From Lachnospiraceae bacterium M18-1 (GTDB taxonomy: Bacteria > Bacillota > Clostridia > Lachnospirales > Lachnospiraceae), in NCBI GenBank assembly GCA_000403295.2, contig KE159605.1, positions 547,353 through 611,352 of the forward strand: a stretch of 64,000 nucleotides of DNA, read 5' to 3'. The notes beneath the pieces are model-generated. The model did not search any database. It was given only the letters and a program-made list of their open reading frames with translations, and was not told the DNA's origin. Shown here piece by piece: positions 45,903 through 53,045 of this stretch. The stretch's first letter is position 1. Every line of letters starts with the position of its first letter. The position numbers were made by a program, and so were the translations under genes.

Positions 45903-46017
45903 TTGTTACGCTATAGAACGCCATTTTGCCGGGTTAAGGTATAAATCCTTGCCCTCAATAAAAATGCGCCCAGAAAGCCGCATATAACAAGGCTCTTGTT
46001 GCTCCTAATGCGTAACA
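45903..46017. repeat. 115-bp TIR element, copy B
   Basis: Bounded by TTGTTACGC (45903-45911) and GCGTAACA (46010-46017); same orientation as copy A at 38430-38545. A minus-strand terminator-like hairpin (CGGCGTT.../...AACGCCG, then CTTTTTT) lies next to it at 46024-46072. Confidence 0.55.
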
Positions 46018-46023
46018 TAAGGG

Positions 46024-46072
46024 TATAAAAAAGCGGCGTTCCTGTTCTCCTTGTTTGGAGATAAAGAAACGC
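46024..46072 (-). terminator. Hairpin terminator near the right end of the element
   Basis: CGGCGTT (near 46029) pairs with AACGCCG (near 46066), with an inner TCTCC/GGAGA pair; CTTTTTT follows on the minus strand. Confidence 0.5.
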
Positions 46073-46146
46073 CGTGCCTTTGGAGTATTTCTTTATTCAG
46101 TTTTTCAATGCTGGGGGCTGGTGTTTGGGCTTGCAGGATTCCGGGC

Positions 46147-46166
46147 GGCATATCAAGGCTCTTTCC
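46147..46166. repeat. 20-bp exact inverted match to the int leader
   Basis: GGCATATCAAGGCTCTTTCC here is repeated in inverse orientation at 38325-38344, just upstream of the integrase ribosome binding site. It directly precedes the right-end DR2-like sites. Confidence 0.8.
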
Positions 46167-46172
46167 CTCAAA

Positions 46173-46196
46173 AGTAGTAAATTGGTAGTAAATTTC
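46173..46196. other. Right-end integrase arm sites (DR2-like pair)
   Basis: AGTAGTAAATT at 46173 and GGTAGTAAATTTC at 46184, 11-bp pitch, same orientation as the left pair and likewise preceded by TTTCCCTC (46162-46169). Confidence 0.6.
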
Positions 46197-46325
46197 GCTT
46201 GAAATCCTGCGTGTATGTCCGTAAATCAAGGCTTTTTTGAGATAATCAACCATTTTATATAAATATATTATAATTTGTGCCATCGCCTTAAAAATGGCGC
46301 TAATTAGCAAAATGACCTCTTTATC

Positions 46326-47744
46326 TCAAATCCGTTCAGACAGTTTCCTTTCAAAACGGTCCTTACGCAGGTCTGCCGGAATTTTGGTCGGATAATCCCC
46401 CTGAAAGCAGGCAGCACAATAATCCTCACTGTCTATCAGTTTATCCAGCTTTTCTATTGGTAAATATCCCAAAGAATCTACTCCGATGATCCTTTCTATC
46501 TCATCCATACTATGATGGCATGCGATCAGGTTTTCTTCAGAATCAATATCCGTGCCGTAATAGCAAGGATATAAAAATGGGGGAGAAGAAATTCTCATAT
46601 GGATCTCTTTCGCTCCGGCATCACGCAAAAGCTTTACGATGCGTTTGCTGGTCGTCCCTCTGACAATGGAATCATCGATCAGCACGACTCTTTTTCCATC
46701 AATCACTTTCTTAACAGGGCTCAGCTTAATCCTGACCTGATCCAGACGTTCATTTTGTCCCGGAGAAATGAATGTCCTGCCGATATATTTATTTTTGATC
46801 AGGCCAATCCCGTAGGGAATACCGGATTTTTTCGCATATCCCAATGCCGCGTCCAATCCGCTGTCGGGAACGCCAATCACGATATCCGCGCATTTTGGAT
46901 AGCTCTCTGCCAGTAATTCTCCGGCTTTCATACGAGATTCATGTACGGATATGCCGTCTATCACAGAATCCGGTCTTGCAAAATAGATGTATTCAAAAAT
47001 GCAGGTTCTCCGCTTCTGTTTTTCACAGTGTTCCCGCCTTGATTCCACACCGTTTTCCGTAAACACCAGAATCTCTCCCGGCAGCACATCGCGGATAAAT
47101 TCTGCTCCTACCGCTGACAGCGCACAGCTTTCGGATGCAGCCACATATGCCCCGTCCGCCGTCTTTCCATAGCAAAGCGGCCGGAACCCATATGGATCTC
47201 TTGCAGCGATCATCTTTGTAGAAGAAATCATCACCAGCGAATACGCGCCTTCCAGTAAATTCATGGTATTGCTGACTGCTTCCTCAATGCTTGGCGTCTT
47301 AAGCCTTTCTCTCGTGATCACATAAGCGATGGTTTCCGTATCACTGGTTGTATGGAATATTGCTCCCGATAATTCCAGTTTATCGCGAAGCTCCAATGCA
47401 TTGCTCAGATTTCCATTGTGGGCCAGCGCCAGCTTTCCTTTCTGGTGGTTCACTTCAACAGGCTGGCAGTTATTTCTTGTATTTCCTCCGGTTGTACCAT
47501 ATCTTACATGTCCCACCGCCATTTTTCCCATCGGAAAATGGGTGAATGTATCTTCTGAAAATACTTCACTGATAAGCCCCAGATCTTTATAGGAAGAAAA
47601 TACGCCGTCATCATTCACAACAATCCCACAGCCCTCCTGTCCTCTGTGCTGCAGGGCATACAGCCCATAATAAACAATGCCTGCCATATTTTCCTTTTTT
47701 GTACTCATCACTCCGAATACGCCGCATTCTTCATGAATAGCCAT
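46326..47744 (-). CDS. purF: Amidophosphoribosyltransferase
   Basis: First committed step of purine synthesis (PRPP + glutamine). 472 residues. The N-terminal nucleophile Cys7 follows a short propeptide (MAIHEE). PRPP loop VVLIDDSIVRGTTSKRIV (~345-362). Cys residues in RRTCIFEY, YPCYYGT and CAAC match the 4Fe-4S ligands of the B. subtilis type. ATG at 47744 is preceded by GAGG; it is 33 bases after the amt stop. Away from other pur genes. Confidence 0.96.
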   Translation of the reverse strand: MAIHEECGVFGVMSTKKENMAGIVYYGLYALQHRGQEGCGIVVNDDGVFSSYKDLGLISEVFSEDTFTHFPMGKMAVGHVRYGTTGGNTRNNCQPVEVNHQKGKLALAHNGNLSNALELRDKLELSGAIFHTTSDTETIAYVITRERLKTPSIEEAVSNTMNLLEGAYSLVMISSTKMIAARDPYGFRPLCYGKTADGAYVAASESCALSAVGAEFIRDVLPGEILVFTENGVESRREHCEKQKRRTCIFEYIYFARPDSVIDGISVHESRMKAGELLAESYPKCADIVIGVPDSGLDAALGYAKKSGIPYGIGLIKNKYIGRTFISPGQNERLDQVRIKLSPVKKVIDGKRVVLIDDSIVRGTTSKRIVKLLRDAGAKEIHMRISSPPFLYPCYYGTDIDSEENLIACHHSMDEIERIIGVDSLGYLPIEKLDKLIDSEDYCAACFQGDYPTKIPADLRKDRFERKLSERI

Positions 47745-47777
47745 TACCTCATTCCCTCCCCTGTTTTATTCTGGCTT

Positions 47778-49535
47778 TTATTCCACATCCTGAAGGGCGT
47801 CAAAGCCTTCTTCTCCGGTTCTTACTTTTACAACATTTTCCACATCATAAACAAAAATCTTTCCATCTCCAATATGCCCTGTGTAAAGTACCTTCTTCGC
47901 TGTTTCAATCACTTTACGGACTGGAACGGCGCTGACTACAATATCCACTTGTACCTTCGGAAACAGATTTGCTTCAACCTGTACGCCACGATAATATTCC
48001 GGTTTGCCTTTCTGAATCCCGCATCCTAAGACATGGGATACTGTCATCCCAGTAATTCCAAGCTGCATGATCGCATTCTTTAATGCTTCAAATTTGGATT
48101 CCTTGCAGACAATCTCAATCTTTGTAAACTTCGGAGTTCCTTCTTCAAATGCAGGAACTTTCTTAACCGGGATTGCTTCGGCAGCCGGAATATCACCGGA
48201 TACCACCACTGGATCATTTCCTTCTTCCATATACTCCGGAAGCATTGCAAAGCCTGCATATGCAGAAGGTAGACCATGTTCTGCCGTATCAAGGCCAGCC
48301 ATTTCTTCTTCTCTATCTGCCCGAAGACCTGCCGCCGCTCTGATCACAAGGAATGTAATCGTAATTGTAACCGCCGTCCATGCTGCGACACTGGCAAAAC
48401 CGATAATCTGGAGTTTTAATAATTCAAATCCGCCGCCATAAAACAGACCAGTTAAAGTTTCTCCTGAAGCATTTGCAATGCTGTATCCGGGCGCCGTATC
48501 CGTAGCAAATAATCCGACTGCCAGTGTACCCCAGATCCCATTCATGCAATGCACGGCAACTGCCCCGACCGGATCGTCAATGCGAAGTACATGGTCAAGA
48601 AGCCAAACGCCAAACACGACTAAAAGGCCTGCAACTGCTCCGATCACAACCGCTCCGAATGCATCCGTCACATCACACGGCGCTGTGATTGCCACAAGTC
48701 CTGCCAAAGATGCGTTCAGACACATGGAAACATCCGGCTTTCCATATTTTATCCATGTAAAGACCATACAGACAACAGTTGCAACAGCCGGTGCGACTGT
48801 TGTTGTCAGGAAAATAGAACCAAGCTGCGCAATAGAAGTTGCAGCCGCACCATTAAATCCATACCAGCCGAGCCAAAGAATAAATACCCCAAGCGATCCA
48901 AGTGCAATGCTGTGTCCTGGAAATGCATTTACTTTTAAAACTTTTCCGCTCTTATCCCTGGTAAATTTTCCGATACGGGGACCAAGAATTTTTGCACCGA
49001 TCAATGCAGAAATACCACCTACCATATGAATCGCACAGGAACCGGCAAAATCATGGAAGCCAAGCTGCGAAAGCCATCCTCCTCCCCAGATCCAGTGTGC
49101 TTCGATCGGATAAATCAACGCAGAAATCACACCGGAATAAATACAATAGGAAAGAAATTTTGTACGTTCTGCCATTGCACCGGAAACGATGGTTGCCGTT
49201 GTAGCACAGAATACAAGGTTAAATACAAAGCTTGAAAAATCAAACTCTGCATATGCCGTAAACAAATCAAATCCCGGTTTTCCGATAAATCCAAACAAGT
49301 CTTCTCCCATCAGCAGACCAAAACCAATCAATATAAATACTACGGTTCCAATACAAAAATCCATCAAGTTCTTCATAATGATATTTCCTGTATTTTTTGC
49401 CCTGGTAAAACCTGCCTCTACCATTGCAAAACCTGCCTGCATCCAGAACACCAATGCGGCGCCAATTAAAAACCAGACTCCGAACACTTCGCCAGATACT
49501 GCTTCCTGCACAAGTTCTTTCATAACGTCATTCAT
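47778..49535 (-). CDS. amt: Ammonium transporter fused to a PII signalling domain
   Basis: 585 residues. Residues ~1-410 are Amt/MEP/Rh with eleven helices, the twin His in CAIHMVGG (~168) and AVHCMNGIWG (~318). Residues ~460-565 are a GlnB/GlnK domain (IEIVCKESKFEALKNAIMQLGITGMTV in two parts; T-loop EYYRG; B-loop GHIGDGKIFVYDVENVVKVRTGEEG). A normal PII is a separate protein that plugs Amt; here it is tethered, presumably gating uptake by 2-oxoglutarate/ATP. ATG at 49535 follows GGAGG. Confidence 0.94.
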   Translation of the reverse strand: MNDVMKELVQEAVSGEVFGVWFLIGAALVFWMQAGFAMVEAGFTRAKNTGNIIMKNLMDFCIGTVVFILIGFGLLMGEDLFGFIGKPGFDLFTAYAEFDFSSFVFNLVFCATTATIVSGAMAERTKFLSYCIYSGVISALIYPIEAHWIWGGGWLSQLGFHDFAGSCAIHMVGGISALIGAKILGPRIGKFTRDKSGKVLKVNAFPGHSIALGSLGVFILWLGWYGFNGAAATSIAQLGSIFLTTTVAPAVATVVCMVFTWIKYGKPDVSMCLNASLAGLVAITAPCDVTDAFGAVVIGAVAGLLVVFGVWLLDHVLRIDDPVGAVAVHCMNGIWGTLAVGLFATDTAPGYSIANASGETLTGLFYGGGFELLKLQIIGFASVAAWTAVTITITFLVIRAAAGLRADREEEMAGLDTAEHGLPSAYAGFAMLPEYMEEGNDPVVVSGDIPAAEAIPVKKVPAFEEGTPKFTKIEIVCKESKFEALKNAIMQLGITGMTVSHVLGCGIQKGKPEYYRGVQVEANLFPKVQVDIVVSAVPVRKVIETAKKVLYTGHIGDGKIFVYDVENVVKVRTGEEGFDALQDVE

Positions 49536-49568
49536 ATCTCTTCCTCCAATCAGATTAAATTTTTCAAC

Positions 49569-49664
49569 TTATTTTACACAAACAGGTAGATTACCATAAG
49601 TTGGAAATGGCCAGTATTTCTTTGCAACATACTTTAGATTAAAAAAATCTGATACATTCTTCAT
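49569..49664 (-). CDS. 31-residue ORF upstream of amt
   Basis: ATG at 49664 is six to seven bases after AAGGAG, as good as any in the window; stop TAA at 49571. The product starts MKNVSDFFNLKYVAKKYWPF and ends TYGNLPVCVK; aromatic and basic, no signal or membrane helix. It ends 33 bases before amt. No family recognised. It could be a leader peptide or a small regulator of Amt-PII. Confidence 0.6.
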   Translation of the reverse strand: MKNVSDFFNLKYVAKKYWPFPTYGNLPVCVK

Positions 49665-49689
49665 CTTTCACTCCTTCCAATCTGAAAAC

Positions 49690-49746
49690 AAAAAGCAAGG
49701 TTGGCTTTCATGGTACTTTTCCCTGCACCACAAAAGACACCCTTGC
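49690..49746 (-). terminator. Second terminator-like hairpin of the amt leader
   Basis: GCAAGG (49695-49700) pairs with CCTTGC (49741-49746); on the minus strand TTTTTGTTTT follows. It ends about 25 bases before the 31-codon ORF and its 5' arm lies within the 18-base repeat. Confidence 0.5.
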
Positions 49747-49828
49747 CTTTCTGTTTTGTATTGTATGTATTTTTTTATAAAGTAAAAAGCGTCTCTGAGA
49801 ACTTCATCTCAAAGACGCCCTTGCCTTT
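49733..49828 (-). promoter_or_regulatory. Tandem 18-bp motif in the amt leader
   Basis: AAAGACACCCTTGCCTTT (49733-49750) and AAAGACGCCCTTGCCTTT (49811-49828), plus-strand reading, differ by one base and are 78 bp apart. Each forms the 5' part of a terminator-like hairpin. The arrangement suggests a tandem attenuator. Confidence 0.6.
49784..49818 (-). terminator. First terminator of the amt leader
   Basis: GCGTCTCTGAGA (49789-49800) and TCTCAAAGACGC (49807-49818), one mismatch, six-base loop; TTTTTACTTT follows on the minus strand. It lies only about 15 bases after the predicted transcript start. Confidence 0.75.
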
Positions 49829-49837
49829 ACGTGTTGG

Positions 49838-49866
49838 ATAATACACCCTTTAAAATCATTTGTCAA
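49838..49866 (-). promoter_or_regulatory. amt: Sigma-A promoter of amt
   Basis: Consensus TTGACA (49866-49861), 17-base spacer, TATTAT (49843-49838) on the minus strand. Confidence 0.8.
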
Positions 49867-50029
49867 TCCTTTTTTAGTTTTTCTATCGTTTTTTATTTCG
49901 CTGTTGTACTTTTTTCAGAAGTCCTTCCACTATAATTAAGTTTGTTTTCAAATATCTCTTTCCCTCCTTTGTTTTTCTTCGGAAACCGTATCTCCGTGAC
50001 AGAATTTCAGCCACACTGCTGCTCAATGA

Positions 50030-50794
50030 TCAATTGCCTTCCATATAATTTTCTATCAAATCATAATCCTCTTTAGAAATCGTATACACTCCATTGTCCG
50101 TCTGTTCGATAAAATATTTTCCTTCATCTTCATATAAAAATAATCTGCATATCACATTCTCTTTACTGATAAAGTCTGCATTAATAATATTTTCAACACG
50201 GACAGGCGTACCTATTTCACCGCTCATTGTAGTCGGTTTCGTACCTTGTAAAATGCCCAATATATCTTCCACATCCTCTATGCTGCTTATCACGATTGGA
50301 TTATCAGAATTCTTTTTGAGAGAGAGATTTTCTACTGTCCCCACATTTGGTAATTCAAGTTCATAAGCCAGTTCTTTTGCGTCTGTAAACTTTGGAATGA
50401 CTGGTTTTCCTTTTTCCTCGAATTTTATATTATAAAACTTGTCTTCTTTTTCATCGTAAATCAATACATAATCAAAATTGCAGATTGGCAGATCCTGTTC
50501 TTTTTCTGTCGTTAAAGTCTCATCTATTTTGCATGGACGGACCGTATACGCATCGGTAGAAACTCCAAAAAACGTATATTCAGGCACATATGTCGTCACA
50601 AGCATTTCCGTGTCAGAAACTTTCAGAGAATATGTTTTATCATCTTTTATGTTCATATCCGTATAATGAGATACTGCTTCGTTTAAGCGGTCAACAGTCA
50701 TTTGCTCCGCAGACTTGTTCTTTACCAAAAGCCAAATACATACGAAACCAACCAATATGACCCCCGTTATAATTATGAACAGTTTCTTTTTCAT
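50030..50794 (-). CDS. Membrane-anchored protein of unknown function
   Basis: 254 residues. One N-terminal membrane helix (~4-24), then an extracytoplasmic region rich in acidic residues with no recognised domain; SSIEDVEDILGILQGTKPT near residue 175 and a beta-rich C-terminus (FLYEDEGKYFIEQTDNGVYTIS). ATG at 50794 follows AGGGAG. A single gene between amt and the GNAT gene; role unknown. Confidence 0.7.
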   Translation of the reverse strand: MKKKLFIIITGVILVGFVCIWLLVKNKSAEQMTVDRLNEAVSHYTDMNIKDDKTYSLKVSDTEMLVTTYVPEYTFFGVSTDAYTVRPCKIDETLTTEKEQDLPICNFDYVLIYDEKEDKFYNIKFEEKGKPVIPKFTDAKELAYELELPNVGTVENLSLKKNSDNPIVISSIEDVEDILGILQGTKPTTMSGEIGTPVRVENIINADFISKENVICRLFLYEDEGKYFIEQTDNGVYTISKEDYDLIENYMEGN

Positions 50795-50834
50795 AGCAAC
50801 ACTCCCTAAATTTATTGACTTGTGTAATTCCGGT

Positions 50835-51590
50835 TCACAGTCCCTTACTCACTAAAATTTTATCAAATTTCTTCTCCGACAGGATTTCATGGGTCACAAA
50901 CTGCCCGTCATAAAAAAGAGAGAACGTTGTAAAGGGCGAGGGGGCATTCTGCGCATCCTCTCTGGTCTGAATATGTACGGATTGAAACGCAGCGTTCCTG
51001 ACTTTTGCCATCTCCTCCAGTATCGGTACATACTTAGCCGTAAAGGGGCATTGGTTTGTATAATACAGCACAAATCCTTCCGGCATATCTCCATGCCCGC
51101 ATACGCTGTCCCGGAAACGTGGAAGGGAAGCGTCCTCCTCAAAGGGCAAATACATCAGCTCAAAATAAGGCTCCGCCGTATCCGCTGTCTGAAATCCCTT
51201 ATAGCCCATATACTTTGGATCAGAGAGGAATCCCATTTTCTTTTTGGAGGACAGGGTCACAAGCCCCTTTTTTCCTTTCGCTTTACTGTCTCCGATACAC
51301 GCATCCAGCAGGAAGTTCGAGTATCCATGCCCCTTGAACTGCCCGGATACCCACAGGCAGTCGATGTACATGTAGCCCTCTGCCCAGATGGGCGCCCATG
51401 CATATTCCGCAGGGATATACTCAATGAAGCATTTCCCCCGGACATTGCCTTTTAAGAATACAAGCCCTTCGTCCAGCCGCTCCTTCAGCCAGTTCTTTTT
51501 GGACATGACCTGAATATCTTTGTTATTGGATATGGCACAGCAGATGTGTTCTTTATCCATATTTTCGTATGTCAATTTTACAAATTCCAT
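50835..51590 (-). CDS. GNAT acetyltransferase with C-terminal YoaP-like domain
   Basis: 251 residues. Residues ~1-150 are a GNAT fold (YIDCLWVSGQFKGHGYSNFLLDACIGDSKAKGKKG contains the acetyl-CoA loop). Residues ~165-250 resemble the YoaP domain, a thioredoxin-like fold with the YTNQCPFTAKYVP motif where a redox-active Cys might sit. Substrate unknown. Separate from neighbours by about 40 bases. Confidence 0.82.
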   Translation of the reverse strand: MEFVKLTYENMDKEHICCAISNNKDIQVMSKKNWLKERLDEGLVFLKGNVRGKCFIEYIPAEYAWAPIWAEGYMYIDCLWVSGQFKGHGYSNFLLDACIGDSKAKGKKGLVTLSSKKKMGFLSDPKYMGYKGFQTADTAEPYFELMYLPFEEDASLPRFRDSVCGHGDMPEGFVLYYTNQCPFTAKYVPILEEMAKVRNAAFQSVHIQTREDAQNAPSPFTTFSLFYDGQFVTHEILSEKKFDKILVSKGL

Positions 51591-51632
51591 ACTCTATTGC
51601 CTCCTGTCATTCAATCTGCATCAAATAAAAAC

Positions 51633-52676
51633 TCATCCTAACCACCCCTGATAAAACGCTGCTGCTCCTAAAATTGCGCCAACGACCATCGCCGCCAATG
51701 TTACAACAATAATGATAGGATGCTCTTTCATCAGTTTCACTAATTCTTTTAAATCGTTCAATGAACCTTTCCTCCTTTGTCCTTCAACTTCTTTTCCGTT
51801 ATCTATTTCCGCTTCTGTTCTTGCAGTAATACCTGATCGAACATTAGTCGTTCGATCAGTATGAATTGCCAACACAACTGCAAAGGATATCATTTGTGCC
51901 GCCAAAATCCGGACAATTTGTAATTCGTCTGCGCCATTTAGTGAAACGACATGCAGCATGTTTGCAGCAACAGTATTATTGAATAAATGGTCGCCAAGCC
52001 CTGCCCATAGATTTCCTGTTATGCGGTAAAGAAGGCCCCATTTGATTCCCATAATCCCGGCAAGGATCATATAGCCAATACCCATAAGAAGCATTGCCGC
52101 AAATGACATTTCGCCGTTGATATAACTTCTGATTGGCATTACCATATGCCAAATACCAAATAAAAATGCAGCAATAAAATTCGCCTGCATAAATGGCTTT
52201 GTTTCGGAAAGTGTTCTGATGAATAATCCGCGAAAAACACCTTCCTCCATCCATACATTGATCATATTAAATAGCACACATAACAGAAAGAAAACGAAAT
52301 CCGTATTTTTTATTTGAGAGCCGGTTAATGAAAAACTGCTGATATACATTTCTAAATGTGCGGGATTGCCTTGCAGAATAAAAATTGCTAATTCCAAACC
52401 ATATGAAATAATAAAGCAAACGCTTCCCAATAACAATCCTTTCAAAATACCGCTTGCAAAACCGTTTCTTTGAAATCCAATATCACTCCACGAAAGATTT
52501 ACCCTTTTTAGTACCAAAGCCAATATGATAATTCCAACTACTTTATGAAGCACATTTTCTCCAATAGCCGTTTTGTCTGTTTCAATCAGAAAGTATTCTA
52601 CAAACCTCACGGATAAACAAAGCGTGAATATTGCAATGCACAAATGATCTGGTTTGTATTTTGTATTTCTCTCCAT
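51633..52676 (-). CDS. CPBP-family intramembrane metalloprotease
   Basis: 347 residues, about eight to nine helices. Active-site motifs: EEGVFRGLF (~142-150), FGIWHMVMP (His ~178) and the GDHLFNN stretch (~232). An extra helix at the C-terminus (VVTLAAMVVGAILGAAAF) follows a charged linker. Members process prenylated or bacteriocin-related proteins, or act as immunity proteins; which applies here is unknown. ATG at 52676 follows GAGGTAAC. Confidence 0.87.
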   Translation of the reverse strand: MERNTKYKPDHLCIAIFTLCLSVRFVEYFLIETDKTAIGENVLHKVVGIIILALVLKRVNLSWSDIGFQRNGFASGILKGLLLGSVCFIISYGLELAIFILQGNPAHLEMYISSFSLTGSQIKNTDFVFFLLCVLFNMINVWMEEGVFRGLFIRTLSETKPFMQANFIAAFLFGIWHMVMPIRSYINGEMSFAAMLLMGIGYMILAGIMGIKWGLLYRITGNLWAGLGDHLFNNTVAANMLHVVSLNGADELQIVRILAAQMISFAVVLAIHTDRTTNVRSGITARTEAEIDNGKEVEGQRRKGSLNDLKELVKLMKEHPIIIVVTLAAMVVGAILGAAAFYQGWLG

Positions 52677-52748
52677 ATATAGTTACCTCGATAACTGGAT
52701 TTTTATCTCATTTCTACAATAATAGAGCCTTCCATAATCTTACTATCC

Positions 52749-52997
52749 TCAAGTAAACTGCCATACAGGCTTTTTGAGACCGCGGATTTTGCAGGGCATC
52801 CTATTGAAAATAACAGTCTGCTCTTTCATGGATATTTTCCCGACCTGATAACCGTAATCCGTCAATTCCTTTTTGTATTTCAGGAAAGAATGGTCGATGG
52901 GTATCCCTGCGATATCCTGAATTTCCTCAAATGTCAGCCGAAAAGATTCCTTTCCGGGTTTCTGAACATATTCCCATAAAGCGTTATATTTACTCAT
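52749..52997 (-). CDS. Small conserved protein of unknown function
   Basis: 82 residues. FRLTFEEIQDIAGIPIDHSFLKYKKELTDYGYQVGKIS resembles a small domain often found in clostridial and actinobacterial hypothetical proteins (LTFxEIExIxGxPLPxSxxxY pattern). No catalytic residues are evident. It lies 48 bases after the glycosyltransferase gene. Confidence 0.6.
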   Translation of the reverse strand: MSKYNALWEYVQKPGKESFRLTFEEIQDIAGIPIDHSFLKYKKELTDYGYQVGKISMKEQTVIFNRMPCKIRGLKKPVWQFT

Positions 52998-53045
52998 TAT
53001 CCTTTTTTATCCCCTCTCCGAACTGAAATATCCATTTTTTCTTAT

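Larger units (their letters stand above)
37060..46200. mobile_element. Reduced Tn916-family element carrying a peptide-resistance cargo
   Basis: Limits are approximate, set by DR2-like integrase arm sites at 37075-37098 and 46173-46196. Contents from left: frameshifted Tn916-type integrase, 115-bp repeat, ORF8-like and sigma-like ORF7-like regulators, lipoprotein, YxeA-like protein, LanFEG-like ABC transporter, two-component system, excisionase-type HTH, decayed RepA_N initiator, second 115-bp repeat. No relaxase, FtsK-type coupling protein or VirB4-type genes are present, so it cannot transfer alone. It separates an AraC remnant from purF. Exact ends were not resolved. Confidence 0.75.

Noticed and set aside
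46005..46310. 101-codon open frame on the minus strand near the element's right end
   Set aside because: It runs through a terminator hairpin and the DR2-like sites, and has no ribosome binding site or recognisable domain.
49690..49830. Glutamine riboswitch or ANTAR-type paired hexaloops before amt
   Set aside because: The hairpin loops do not show the ANTAR A/G hexaloop pattern, and I cannot match the glutamine riboswitch core; left as an unnamed attenuator.
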